Below, piece by piece: positions 7,789 through 16,788 of a stretch of 64,000 nucleotides of DNA; positions within the stretch are counted from its first letter, which is position 1; every line of letters begins with the position of its first letter. Position numbers and translations under genes: made by a program. The DNA is from Agromyces archimandritae (GTDB lineage Bacteria; Actinomycetota; Actinomycetes; Actinomycetales; Microbacteriaceae), in the NCBI RefSeq assembly GCF_018024495.1, contig NZ_CP071696.1, forward strand, positions 248,001 through 312,000. The letters run 5' to 3'. The notes below the pieces were generated by a model that saw nothing but the letters and a program-made list of their open reading frames with translations, was not told where the DNA came from and searched no databases.

Positions 7789-9705
7789 GTGACCAACGCG
7801 CCCGCAGATCCCATGATCGGCCGTCTCATCGACGGCCGCTATCAGGTGCGCTCGCGGATCGCCCGCGGCGGCATGGCGACCGTCTACCTCGCCACCGACC
7901 TCCGCCTCGAGCGCCGTGTCGCGATCAAGATCATGCACGGGCACCTGGCCGACGACAACACCTTCAAGACCCGCTTCGTGCAGGAGGCCCGTTCGGCTGC
8001 CCGCCTGGCCCATCCCAACGTCGTGAACGTCTACGACCAGGGGCAGGACGCCGACTCCGCCTACCTCGTGATGGAGTACCTGCCGGGCATCACGCTCCGC
8101 GAACTCCTGAAGGACTACCAGAAGCTCACCCCCGAGCAGACGACCGACATCATGGACGCCGTGCTCGCCGGCCTGGCCGCCGCGCACCAGTCCGGCATCG
8201 TCCACCGCGACGTGAAGCCCGAGAACGTGCTGCTCGCCGACGACGGCCGCATCAAGCTCGGCGACTTCGGCCTCGCCCGGGCCGCCTCCGCCAACACCGC
8301 GACCGGCCAGGCCCTGCTCGGCACCATCGCCTACCTCTCCCCCGAGCTCGTCACCCGCGGCGTCGCCGACGCCCGCAGCGACCTCTACGCCGTCGGCATC
8401 ATGATGTACGAGATGCTCACCGGCGAGCAGCCCTTCGTGGGCGAAGCTCCCATGCAGATCGCCTACCAGCACGCGAACGAGCAGGTGCCGCCGCCGAGCG
8501 CGAAAGACCCGTCGCTGCCGATCGAGTTCGACGAACTCGTGCTGTGGGCCACCGCACGCGACCCGGAGGACCGCCCGGCCGACGCCCGACAACTGCTCGA
8601 GCGGCTGCGCGAGATCGAAGGCTCCGTCCGCGGCGGCGAGCCCGCCGGCTCGACCCGTGTGCTCGAGCGGCTTCCCGAGGGGGCGGCCGCGCCCACGGCA
8701 TCCATCGCCGAGACCGCCGTGCTCGGCACCCGCAGCGCGGCGCCGGCCGCCGAACCCGAAGACGACGCCGCCCGGCTCACCCGCACCGCCGAACGCCGCA
8801 CGCGCCGCGGCACCTGGATCTTCGCGCTCGTCGTGCTGCTCATCGCCCTGGCCGGCGGCACCGGCTGGTACTTCGGCGCCGGACCGGGCGCCTTCGCAGA
8901 AGTCCCGAAGGTCACGGGGCTGCCCGCGAACGCCGAACAGCAGCTCGTAGATGCCGGATTCGTCGTGCAGAATGGCGAACGCCACGACCCCAAGGTGCCC
9001 GAAGGGCAGGTGTCCGGCACCGATCCGGCCGCTGGCGAGCAGGCCCGCCGCGGCGGAACCGTGCAGCTGTTCGTCTCGCTCGGCGCGCGCATCCTGCCCG
9101 TGCCCGACGCCGTCGGCATGACCGAGGAACAGGCGCGCGACACCCTCTCCGACTTCGCCGTCGCCGAGAAGCCCGACCGGCGGTTCACCGACGATGTCGA
9201 AGCGGGCAACGTCATTGCCGTGCTCGACGAGAACGGCGAGCCGCTCGGCGCCGAATACCCCGAACTCGGGGCGATCACCCTCGCCGTCTCGGCCGGCCCC
9301 ATCCCCGACACCTGGAACGAGAGCGCCGACTCCGCCGCAGCGATCCTCGACGAGGCCGGCCTGAAGAGCGCCGTCGTCGACGAGGTCTTCGACAACTCCG
9401 GCAAGGTCGCAGCGGGCGCCGTGCTCGAATGGTGGCCCGAGAACGACGGCGTCGTACGCCCCGGCGACACGATCGACCTGCGCCTCTCGAAGGGCCAGAA
9501 CCTCGTGCCGCTGCCCGATGTCGTCGGCAAGAAGATGCAGGACGCGGTCGCCGAGCTCCGCGAGGCCGGGTTCAACCCCGTCTACCAGTTCCCCGACGCC
9601 CTCCTCGGCATCGCCAACGTCAAATCGATGGACCCGGCCGGCGGCGGCGACCAGACCGCCGTCGAAGGCAGCGATGTGACGCTCGTGGGCACGCTCGACC
9701 TCTGA
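7789..9705 (+). CDS. pknL: Membrane Ser/Thr protein kinase with PASTA domains, PknL/PknB type
   Basis: A 638-residue transmembrane kinase. The cytoplasmic kinase domain (about 12-275) has the glycine loop ARGGMATVYLA, Lys47 in VAIK, HRD at 139-141 (HRDVKPEN) and DFG at 159-161. A linker leads to one membrane helix (about 341-363) and an extracellular region with four PASTA repeats, which bind muropeptides or lipid II. Conserved neighbours (Rv2175c-like gene, DAHP synthase) match mycobacterial pknL, although mycobacterial PknL lacks PASTA repeats, so PknB-type function is possible. A GarA-type substrate is encoded at 22.5-23.0 kb. Confidence 0.92.
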   Translation: MTNAPADPMIGRLIDGRYQVRSRIARGGMATVYLATDLRLERRVAIKIMHGHLADDNTFKTRFVQEARSAARLAHPNVVNVYDQGQDADSAYLVMEYLPGITLRELLKDYQKLTPEQTTDIMDAVLAGLAAAHQSGIVHRDVKPENVLLADDGRIKLGDFGLARAASANTATGQALLGTIAYLSPELVTRGVADARSDLYAVGIMMYEMLTGEQPFVGEAPMQIAYQHANEQVPPPSAKDPSLPIEFDELVLWATARDPEDRPADARQLLERLREIEGSVRGGEPAGSTRVLERLPEGAAAPTASIAETAVLGTRSAAPAAEPEDDAARLTRTAERRTRRGTWIFALVVLLIALAGGTGWYFGAGPGAFAEVPKVTGLPANAEQQLVDAGFVVQNGERHDPKVPEGQVSGTDPAAGEQARRGGTVQLFVSLGARILPVPDAVGMTEEQARDTLSDFAVAEKPDRRFTDDVEAGNVIAVLDENGEPLGAEYPELGAITLAVSAGPIPDTWNESADSAAAILDEAGLKSAVVDEVFDNSGKVAAGAVLEWWPENDGVVRPGDTIDLRLSKGQNLVPLPDVVGKKMQDAVAELREAGFNPVYQFPDALLGIANVKSMDPAGGGDQTAVEGSDVTLVGTLDL

Positions 9706-9741
9706 ACGAGGCCCGCGAGGCCGCCGCCGACCGTGCGGCGC

Positions 9742-11109
9742 TCAGGCCGAGAGCTCCTCGGCGACGAGGAAGGCCAGCTCGAGCGACTGGACGTGGTTCA
9801 GGCGCGGATCGCACAGCGACTCGTAGCGCGTCGCGAGCGTCTCCTCATCGATGTGCTCCGAGCCGCCGAGGCACTCGGTGACGTCGTCGCCCGTGAGCTC
9901 CACGTGGATACCGCCGGGATGCGTGCCGGCGGCCCGATGCGCCTCGAAGAAGCCCTTGACCTCGTCGACGACGTCGTCGAAACGGCGCGTCTTGTAGCCG
10001 GTCGGCGTCGTGATGCCGTTGCCGTGCATCGGGTCGGTGATCCACACCGGATTCGCGTCGGAGGCCTTGATCGCCTCGAGCAGGGGCGGCAGCGCCTCGC
10101 GGATGCGCCCGGAGCCCATCCGCGTGATGAACGTCAGCCGGCCGGGCTCGCGTTCGGGGTCGAGCTTCTCGACGAGTTCGAGCATCGTCTCGGGCGTGGT
10201 CGTCGGCCCGAGCTTGACGCCGATCGGGTTGCGCACGCGCGAGAGGAAGTCGACGTGCGCACCGTCGAGATCGCGGGTGCGCTCGCCGATCCAGATGAAG
10301 TGGCTCGAGGTGTCGTACGGGGTGCCCGTGCGCGAGTCGATGCGGGTCATCGGCCGCTCGTAGTCCATGAGCAGACCCTCATGGGCGGTGTAGAACTCGG
10401 TGTGCTTCAGCGCCTCGAAGTCTGCGCCACAGGCGTCCATGAAGCGCACCGCGCGGTCGATCTCGCGCGCCATCGCCTCGTACCGGTGGTTCGCCGGGTT
10501 CTGAGCGAAGCCCTTGTTCCAGGCGTGCACCTGACGGAGGTCGGCGAAGCCGCCCTGGGTGAAGGCGCGGATGAGGTTCAGGGTCGAGGCGGCCGTGTGG
10601 TAGCCGCGGATGAGCCGCGACGGATCGGCCGCACGGGACTCGGGGGTGAAGTCGTAGCCGTTGACGATGTCGCCGCGGTAGGCCGGCAGGGTCGCCTCGC
10701 CCCGCGTCTCGGTGTCGGAGGAACGGGGCTTGGCGAACTGACCGGCCATCCGCCCCATCTTCACGACGGGCAGCGAGGCGCCATAGGTGAGCACGACGGC
10801 CATCTGCAGCACGGTCTTCACGCGGTTGCGGATCTTGTCGGCGGTGGCGCCGGCGAAGGTCTCGGCGCAGTCGCCGCCCTGCAGGGCGAAGGCGCGACCG
10901 GCGGCGACCTCCGCGAGGCGCTCGCGCAGTCGATCCACTTCGCCGGCGAAGACGAGCGGCGGCAGCGTCGCGAGTTCTGCCGCGGCTGCCTGGGCGAGCT
11001 CGGGATCGGGCCAGGCGGGCTGCTGCTTGATCGGCAGCGTGCGCCAATAGTCGAGACCGGCGAGCACAGCGGGATCTGCGTTGACGACGGGTTCGACCGG
11101 AATGACCAC
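9742..11109 (-). CDS. aroG: Class II 3-deoxy-7-phosphoheptulonate synthase
   Basis: A 455-residue plant/actinobacterial-type DAHP synthase, the first step of the shikimate pathway (phosphoenolpyruvate plus erythrose 4-phosphate). Family signatures include YWRTLPIKQQPAWPDPEL near the start, LQGGDCAETF, GRMAGQFAKPRS and WITDPMHGNG. A GTG start at 11109 is preferred because AGGA lies 6 nt upstream; an in-frame ATG 33 nt further up (11142) is possible. It converges with the kinase gene (36-nt gap). Confidence 0.93.
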   Translation of the reverse strand: MVIPVEPVVNADPAVLAGLDYWRTLPIKQQPAWPDPELAQAAAAELATLPPLVFAGEVDRLRERLAEVAAGRAFALQGGDCAETFAGATADKIRNRVKTVLQMAVVLTYGASLPVVKMGRMAGQFAKPRSSDTETRGEATLPAYRGDIVNGYDFTPESRAADPSRLIRGYHTAASTLNLIRAFTQGGFADLRQVHAWNKGFAQNPANHRYEAMAREIDRAVRFMDACGADFEALKHTEFYTAHEGLLMDYERPMTRIDSRTGTPYDTSSHFIWIGERTRDLDGAHVDFLSRVRNPIGVKLGPTTTPETMLELVEKLDPEREPGRLTFITRMGSGRIREALPPLLEAIKASDANPVWITDPMHGNGITTPTGYKTRRFDDVVDEVKGFFEAHRAAGTHPGGIHVELTGDDVTECLGGSEHIDEETLATRYESLCDPRLNHVQSLELAFLVAEELSA

Positions 11110-11188
11110 TGGATGTCCTGAGGTTCGAGCGCTGGTGCGCATGCGGATACGGACGCGGCGCCGCGAATCGCGGCGCCGACGTTCCAGC

Positions 11189-11941
11189 CTAGCGCGAAAG
11201 CGAGGCGCGCTGCTCCTTCACGGAGCTCGCATAGACGTCCACGTATTCCTGGCCGCTCAGGGCCCGGAGACGGTAGACGAGTTCGTCCGTCACGGAACGC
11301 AACACGAAGCGATCCTGCTCGAATCCGTCGAAGCGCGAGAAGTCGACGGGCTCGCCGACGACGACCCCGATGCGACGGATGCGCGGCATCCGCTTGCCGA
11401 TCGGCATGACCTTCTCGGTGCCGATCATCGCGACCGGCACGACGGGCACGCCCGATTCGAGCACCATGCGCGCCACGCCCGTGCGCCCGCGGTAGAGCTT
11501 GCCGTCGGGGCTGCGGGTGCCCTCGGGGTAGATCCCGAGCAGACGCTGCTCGCCGAGCACTCGGAGCCCCGTGTTCAGCGAGGCCTCCGAGGCCTTGCCG
11601 CCCGAGCGGTCGATCGGCAGCTGGCCGGACGCCTGGAAGAACAGGCGCGTCGCCCAGCCCTTCAGCCCCTTGCCCGTGAAGTACTCGCTCTTGGCGAGGA
11701 AGGCGACCGGGCGGTCGACGACGAGCGGCAGGAAGATCGAGTCGATGAACGACAGGTGGTTCGAGGCGAGGATCGCTCCCCCGGACTTCGGAATGTTCTC
11801 CAGGCCCGTCACCCACGGGCGGAAGAGGGCGAGCACGATCGGGCCGACCACGATGTGCTTCATGATCCAGTAGAAGACGGCGGACCCGCCGGTGCTCCTC
11901 TTCTCGCTCACCCGTCCAACCCTACGCCGAGGCTCATGCAC
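11189..11941 (-). CDS. 1-acyl-sn-glycerol-3-phosphate acyltransferase, PlsC family
   Basis: A 250-residue membrane-associated acyltransferase that would make phosphatidic acid from lysophosphatidate. The NHLSFID (HX4D) and YPEGTRSPDGKLYRG motifs of the PlsC family are present. An N-terminal hydrophobic stretch is visible around IVVGPIVLALF. The ATG overlaps the stop of the glucokinase gene by 8 nt; a GTG 33 nt inside (11908) is an alternative start. It matches the Rv2182c position in the mycobacterial block. Confidence 0.88.
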   Translation of the reverse strand: MHEPRRRVGRVSEKRSTGGSAVFYWIMKHIVVGPIVLALFRPWVTGLENIPKSGGAILASNHLSFIDSIFLPLVVDRPVAFLAKSEYFTGKGLKGWATRLFFQASGQLPIDRSGGKASEASLNTGLRVLGEQRLLGIYPEGTRSPDGKLYRGRTGVARMVLESGVPVVPVAMIGTEKVMPIGKRMPRIRRIGVVVGEPVDFSRFDGFEQDRFVLRSVTDELVYRLRALSGQEYVDVYASSVKEQRASLSR

Positions 11942-12887
11942 GCTCTGCGACCCAGACGCGCGCGAGGTCGGCGGCGCCGACGATCCCGGCGTCGTTCACG
12001 AACTCCGCGATCACGAAGTCGGGCTCGGGGTGGAAGCCGCGGGCCGGCAGATGCGCGGCGAACGCTTCGCGGATCGGGGCTAGCAGCAGCTCCCCGGCGA
12101 TCGAGACGCCGCCGCCGAAGACGAAGCGCTGCGGATCGAGCACGGCCGAGAGCGTCGCGCAGGCCTCGCCGAGGTTTCGGCCGAGGCGGCCCAGCGCCTC
12201 GAGCGCGCCCGGATCGCCCGCCTGGATGAGCGCGCCGACCGATTCGCCGTCGAGCGGCCGCTCCGCCCGCGCGGCGGCCAGCGCCCGGCCGATGCCGGCA
12301 GCCTCCTCGTCGGCGATCCCGCCGGCGATGCGCAGCAGCGCACGACCCGATCCGTACTGCTCGATGCAACCGCGCTGCCCGCAACCGCACGGCAGCCCGT
12401 CCGGCACGAGGCGGAGGTGGCCGAGCTCGCCGCCCGAGCCGAAGCCGCCGCGGAAGAGCCGGTCGCCGCTGACGATCGCCCCGCCGACGCCCGTGCCGAT
12501 CGTGAGCATGCACATGTCGCTGACGAGCCGGCCGGCACCGAACCGGAACTCGGCCCATCCGGCCGCGTTCGCGTCGTTGTCGACCACGATCGGCAGGCCG
12601 AGCCTGGCCTCGAGCCGCTCCCGCAACGGTTCGTTGCGCCAGTCGAGGTTCGGGGCGTAATACACCGTCGACTGCGCCGAATCCACGAAGCCGGCCGCCG
12701 CGACGCCCGCGGCGATCACCGGCTCGTCGCCGGCGAGCTCCTCGATCATCTCGGCGACGGTCTCGACGATGCGCTCGCCGTCCCCGGCCGGCGAGGGGCG
12801 GCGGTTGCGCCGCACGATCCCGCCGAGCTCATCCACGACCGCGCCGGCGATCTTCGTCCCGCCGATGTCGATGCCGATCGCGTGCAC
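11934..12887 (-). CDS. glk: ROK-family glucokinase
   Basis: A 317-residue sugar kinase producing glucose 6-phosphate. Visible features are the phosphate-binding AIGIDIGGTKIAGAVVD at the N-terminus, VVDNDANAAGWAE, LTIGTGVGGAI and the ROK zinc motif CGCGQRGCIEQ. The GTG at 12887 places the conserved HAIGIDIGG directly at the start, as in relatives. In-frame ATG 12935 would add 16 Pro/Arg-rich residues and cannot be excluded. A TACACT -10-like hexamer lies at 12952-12957 (minus). Confidence 0.9.
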   Translation of the reverse strand: MHAIGIDIGGTKIAGAVVDELGGIVRRNRRPSPAGDGERIVETVAEMIEELAGDEPVIAAGVAAAGFVDSAQSTVYYAPNLDWRNEPLRERLEARLGLPIVVDNDANAAGWAEFRFGAGRLVSDMCMLTIGTGVGGAIVSGDRLFRGGFGSGGELGHLRLVPDGLPCGCGQRGCIEQYGSGRALLRIAGGIADEEAAGIGRALAAARAERPLDGESVGALIQAGDPGALEALGRLGRNLGEACATLSAVLDPQRFVFGGGVSIAGELLLAPIREAFAAHLPARGFHPEPDFVIAEFVNDAGIVGAADLARVWVAERA

Positions 12888-13033
12888 GCGCCCGTCCTCT
12901 CCGGCTGCCCGGCGCCGGCCGGGCGGCCGGGGCATCTCGAGCAACGACTAGAGTGTAATGAACCCCACCACCAATCGAGCATCGGCCGTGCACGCCGGCG
13001 TGCGCCCGCTGGACCGGTGCCGAAGGAGCTACC

Positions 13034-14866
13034 GTGATCGAATTCGAAACCCCTCGCATCGTGGAACCCGACCCCGATGCGAACACCGCAGATCTCCTGG
13101 AGGCCCGCGTCGCGGCGACTCCGGACACCGAGCTCTTCGCGATCCCCACCCCCGACGGCGGCTGGAGCCCCGTCACCGCCCGCGAGTTCCGCGATCAGGT
13201 CGTCGCCCTCGCCAAGGGCTTCGCCGCGGCCGGCATCCAGCCCGGCGACAAGATCGGCCTCATGTGCCGCACCCGCTACGAGTGGACGCTCATCGACTTC
13301 GCCGCCTGGTACGCCGGCGCGATCCTCGTCCCGATCTACGAGACCAACTCCCCCGCCCAGGTGCGCTGGAGCATGAGCGACTCGGGCGCCACCGCCGTCA
13401 TCCTCGAGACCGCCGACCACTTCGCGCGTTTCGACGAGGTGCACCCCGAACTGCCCGGCATCCGCAACGTGTGGCAGATCGACCTCGGCGACCTCGACAA
13501 GATCGTCGCCGGCGGCACCGACATCGACGACGCCGAGATCGAGCGCCGCCGCAAGATCGCGGTCGGCTCCGACATGGCGACCCTCATCTACACCTCGGGC
13601 TCCATGGGCCGGCCCAAGGGCTGCGTGCTCACCCACTCGAACTTCGTGGAGCTCTCGCGCAACACCGCGATCGCCCTCGACGAGGTCATCCTCGACCGCG
13701 GCGGCGCCTCGACGCTGCTCTTCATCACCCTCGGGCACGTCTTCGCCCGCTTCATCTCGGTGCTCTGCGTGCACGGCGGCGTTCGCGTCGGCCACCAGCC
13801 CGACACGAAGAACCTGATGCCGGCCATGCAGTCGTTCAAGCCGACGTTCCTCCTCGCCGTGCCGCGCGTCTTCGAGAAGGTCTACAACGTCGCCGAGCAG
13901 AAGGCCGAGAGCGGCGGCAAGGGCAAGATCTTCCGCAAGGCCGCCGAGACGGCCGTCGCCTACTCCTCGGCGCTCGACTCCGGCCGTGTGCCGCTCGGCC
14001 TGAAGCTCAAGTTCAAGCTCTTCGACGCCCTCGTCTTCGCACAGCTCCGCGAAGCCATGGGCGGTCGCGTCAAGTACGCCGTCTCGGGGTCCGCACCGCT
14101 CGGTACGCGCCTCGGCCACTTCTACCGCGCCCTCGGCGTGAACATCCTCGAGGGCTACGGCCTGACCGAGACGACCGCCCCCGCCAGCGTCAACCTGCCG
14201 CAGAAGTCGAAGATCGGCACCGTCGGCCCGGCCCTCCCGGGCATCGGCTTCCGTCTGGCCGACGACGGCGAGATCGAGATCCGCGGCGTCAACGTGTTCA
14301 AGGAGTACTGGAACAACCCCGAGGCGACCGCGGCCGCCTTCGACGGCGACTGGTTCAAGACCGGCGACCTCGGCTCCCTCGACGCCGACGGCTACCTCAC
14401 CATCACCGGCCGCAAGAAGGAGATCATCGTCACCGCCGGCGGCAAGAACGTCTCGCCGGCCGCACTCGAAGACCCGATCCGCGCGAACCCGCTCATCAGC
14501 CAGGTCGTCGTCGTCGGGGACCAGAAGCCCTTCATCGCCGCCCTCGTCACCCTCGACGAGGAGATGCTGCCGACGTGGCTGGGCAACAACGGCGAAGACG
14601 CCGGCATGAGCGTCGCCGAGGCGGCGGTGCACCCCCGCGTGCTCGCCGAGGTGCAGCGGGCGATCGACCAGGCCAACGAGCTCGTCTCGCGCGCCGAGTC
14701 GATCCGCAAGTTCACCATCCTCGACCACGACCTCACCGAGGACGGAGGCCACCTCACGCCGAAGCTGTCGATTAAGCGCAAGGTCATCCTCGAAGACTTC
14801 GCCGAGGTCGTCGAGGGCATGTACTCCGGCGCGCCGATGACCGAGGGCCACACGGTCGTGCGCTGA
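13034..14866 (+). CDS. Long-chain acyl-CoA ligase, FadD15 type
   Basis: A 610-residue AMP-forming ligase that activates fatty acids to acyl-CoA. The AMP/ATP-binding motif TLIYTSGSMGRPKGCVLTH is clear, as are the adenylate motif GYGLTETTAPAS and the hinge/C-terminal motifs WFKTGDLG and GRKKEIIVTAGGKNV. Length and N-terminus fit the FadD15-like group. The GTG start is preceded by AAGGAG. It lies divergent from the glucokinase gene. Confidence 0.9.
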   Translation: MIEFETPRIVEPDPDANTADLLEARVAATPDTELFAIPTPDGGWSPVTAREFRDQVVALAKGFAAAGIQPGDKIGLMCRTRYEWTLIDFAAWYAGAILVPIYETNSPAQVRWSMSDSGATAVILETADHFARFDEVHPELPGIRNVWQIDLGDLDKIVAGGTDIDDAEIERRRKIAVGSDMATLIYTSGSMGRPKGCVLTHSNFVELSRNTAIALDEVILDRGGASTLLFITLGHVFARFISVLCVHGGVRVGHQPDTKNLMPAMQSFKPTFLLAVPRVFEKVYNVAEQKAESGGKGKIFRKAAETAVAYSSALDSGRVPLGLKLKFKLFDALVFAQLREAMGGRVKYAVSGSAPLGTRLGHFYRALGVNILEGYGLTETTAPASVNLPQKSKIGTVGPALPGIGFRLADDGEIEIRGVNVFKEYWNNPEATAAAFDGDWFKTGDLGSLDADGYLTITGRKKEIIVTAGGKNVSPAALEDPIRANPLISQVVVVGDQKPFIAALVTLDEEMLPTWLGNNGEDAGMSVAEAAVHPRVLAEVQRAIDQANELVSRAESIRKFTILDHDLTEDGGHLTPKLSIKRKVILEDFAEVVEGMYSGAPMTEGHTVVR

Positions 14867-14892
14867 TCCTCACGTGCGGGCGGGCCCGCGGC

Positions 14893-15384
14893 TCAGAACC
14901 AGTCCGACTCGCGGATCTGCTTCATCGCCTCACGTCGCTCGGGCTTGTCGAGGCGGTCGATGTAGAGCATCCCGTCGAGGTGATCGCACTCGTGCTGCAG
15001 CGCCTGCGCCATGAGCCTCTCCCCCTCGATCACGATCTCATTGCCGTCGAGATCGGTGCCGCGCGCGGTCACCTTCGGGTAGCGAGGCGTCGGAAACCAG
15101 AGGCCCGGCACCGAGAGGCATCCCTCGTCGATCTTCACGGGCTCGCCGCTCCGCTCGAGGATCTCGGGGTTCAAGAGATACCCGACCTCGCCGTCGACGT
15201 TGTAGCTGAATGCGCGCAGTGCGACGCCGATCTGCGAGGCCGCGACCCCCGCGCGCCCGGGAAGGCGCACGCTGTCGACGAGGTCCTCGACGAGCGAGCG
15301 GATGCGGCCGTCGACCTGCTCGATGGGAGCCGAGACGGACTTCAGGACGGGGTCGCCGAACAGGCGAATGGGGCGATCGGTCAA
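14893..15384 (-). CDS. def: Peptide deformylase
   Basis: A 163-residue metalloenzyme that removes the formyl group from nascent N-termini. The three motifs are present: GVAASQIG (motif 1, with the GRAG lead-in seen in some actinobacteria), EGCLSVPG (metal-ligand Cys) and QHECDHLDG (two metal-ligand His and the catalytic Glu). Length is normal. It converges with the acyl-CoA ligase and lies 12 nt beyond the MinD-like gene's stop. Confidence 0.95.
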   Translation of the reverse strand: MTDRPIRLFGDPVLKSVSAPIEQVDGRIRSLVEDLVDSVRLPGRAGVAASQIGVALRAFSYNVDGEVGYLLNPEILERSGEPVKIDEGCLSVPGLWFPTPRYPKVTARGTDLDGNEIVIEGERLMAQALQHECDHLDGMLYIDRLDKPERREAMKQIRESDWF

Positions 15385-15396
15385 TCCAGCTCCAGC

Positions 15397-16752
15397 TCAG
15401 TGCCCGCGCTCTGCGGGGATGCCTTCGACGACGAGCGCGGCCAGTTCACGCGCCGATTCGCGCGTGACGGGCCGAAGCTCCTTCCAGTTCACCACGGAAC
15501 CGGCGGCCAGCTGCGGGTCGTACGGGATCCTGACGATCTCGCGGACACGGGACTGGAAGTGCGCCTCGATCTCCTCGACCTTGACGAGATGCGTGCCCTG
15601 GGTGGCGAGGTTGATCGCGACGACCGCGTTGCGGACGAGCTCGCCGTAGCCGTTGGCCTCGAGCCACGTGAGGGTCTCCGAGGCGAGCCGGGCCTCGTCG
15701 ACGCTGCCGCCCGAGACGATCACGATCGAGTCGGCCCGTTGCAGGGTCGCCCGCATCACGGAGTGGACGATGCCGGTGCCGCAGTCGGTGAGCACGAGCG
15801 AGTAGTAGCGGGCCGCGAGCTGGGCGACGACGTTGTAGTCGTCGGCGTCGAAGGCCTCGGAGAGCATCGGGTCGGTGTCGGAGGCGAGGATGTCCAGCCT
15901 CGTCGTGTCACGGGAGACGTAGCGCGAGAAGTCGGTGTAGCCGCCGATGGAGGACGCGCGCTCGACGACGTCGCGCACGGTCTCGCGGGTCTGGCGCTCG
16001 ACGCGCTCGGCGAGGGTGCCGCGGTCGGGGTTGGCGTCGATGGCGATCACCCGGTCGTCGCGGGCATCGGCCAGGGCCATGCCGAGCAGGGCCGTCACCG
16101 TCGTCTTGCCGACGCCGCCCTTGCGGGTGAGCACCGGCACGAAGCGCGCCCCGCCCTCGAAGCGCTTGCCGATGCGCTCGTTCAGCGCCTGATACGCGCG
16201 CGCCTTCGCCGAATCGCCGAGGTTCACGAGGTGGAGCGAGGCCTCGTAGACGAAACGCTGCAGTCCACCCCGCGGCGCCCGGCGGGTCGTGCGGTTGACG
16301 TCGATGAGGCGGTCGGCCGTGAGCGATTCGCTCGGCTCGGGCATCTCGGCGGGCACCAGCTCGTCGCCGGCCTGCTCGGGCACGGCGATCTGGCCGGTGT
16401 CGGCGCGGAGCCGGTCGCGGCGCAACTGCTGGGTGCGGTCGGCGGCGAGCAACGCGCTGTACGGCGACGGGTCGCGGCGGTAGGCACGACCGATCGCCGG
16501 ACCGACCACCTCGACGGACGTCGTCGACGGCCCGGAGGACTCGAAGCCGCCCGGATCGACGGCGACGTCGTCGATCGCGACGGCGACCTCGTCGTCGGGC
16601 GCCTCACGGACGGGTGCCGGCGGCAGGTCAACCCGGAGCTTCAGCCGGTCTGCGGCCGAGGCCGATTGCAGCGCCGTCCGTTCACCGCGTGGCGCCTCGG
16701 CATCCCGAGCCGCGTCCCTCCGAAGCCGTTCCCCGATCTGCTTCTCAGCCAC
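15397..16752 (-). CDS. MinD/ParA-like P-loop ATPase with long N-terminal extension
   Basis: A 451-residue protein. The first 150 or so residues are charged, Ala/Pro/Asp-rich and probably disordered. A short conserved helical part follows (VYEASLHLVNLGDSAKARAYQALNERIG). The MinD-like domain carries a deviant Walker A (TRKGGVGKTTVTALLG), AIDANPDRGTL and VLTDCGTGIVHSVM. Similar proteins occur in ESX-type loci and elsewhere in actinobacteria, but no secretion genes are nearby. Of two in-frame GTG codons, 16752 has the better spacing to AGGAGG. Role unknown. Confidence 0.8.
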   Translation of the reverse strand: MAEKQIGERLRRDAARDAEAPRGERTALQSASAADRLKLRVDLPPAPVREAPDDEVAVAIDDVAVDPGGFESSGPSTTSVEVVGPAIGRAYRRDPSPYSALLAADRTQQLRRDRLRADTGQIAVPEQAGDELVPAEMPEPSESLTADRLIDVNRTTRRAPRGGLQRFVYEASLHLVNLGDSAKARAYQALNERIGKRFEGGARFVPVLTRKGGVGKTTVTALLGMALADARDDRVIAIDANPDRGTLAERVERQTRETVRDVVERASSIGGYTDFSRYVSRDTTRLDILASDTDPMLSEAFDADDYNVVAQLAARYYSLVLTDCGTGIVHSVMRATLQRADSIVIVSGGSVDEARLASETLTWLEANGYGELVRNAVVAINLATQGTHLVKVEEIEAHFQSRVREIVRIPYDPQLAAGSVVNWKELRPVTRESARELAALVVEGIPAERGH

Positions 16753-16788
16753 GATCACCCCTCCTGGCCTGTGCGAATTGCATGTAGC

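Noticed and set aside
14870..14886. GCGGGCGGGCCCGC hairpin between fadD and def
   Set aside because: A 6-bp stem with a 2-base loop and no T-run; too weak to call a terminator.
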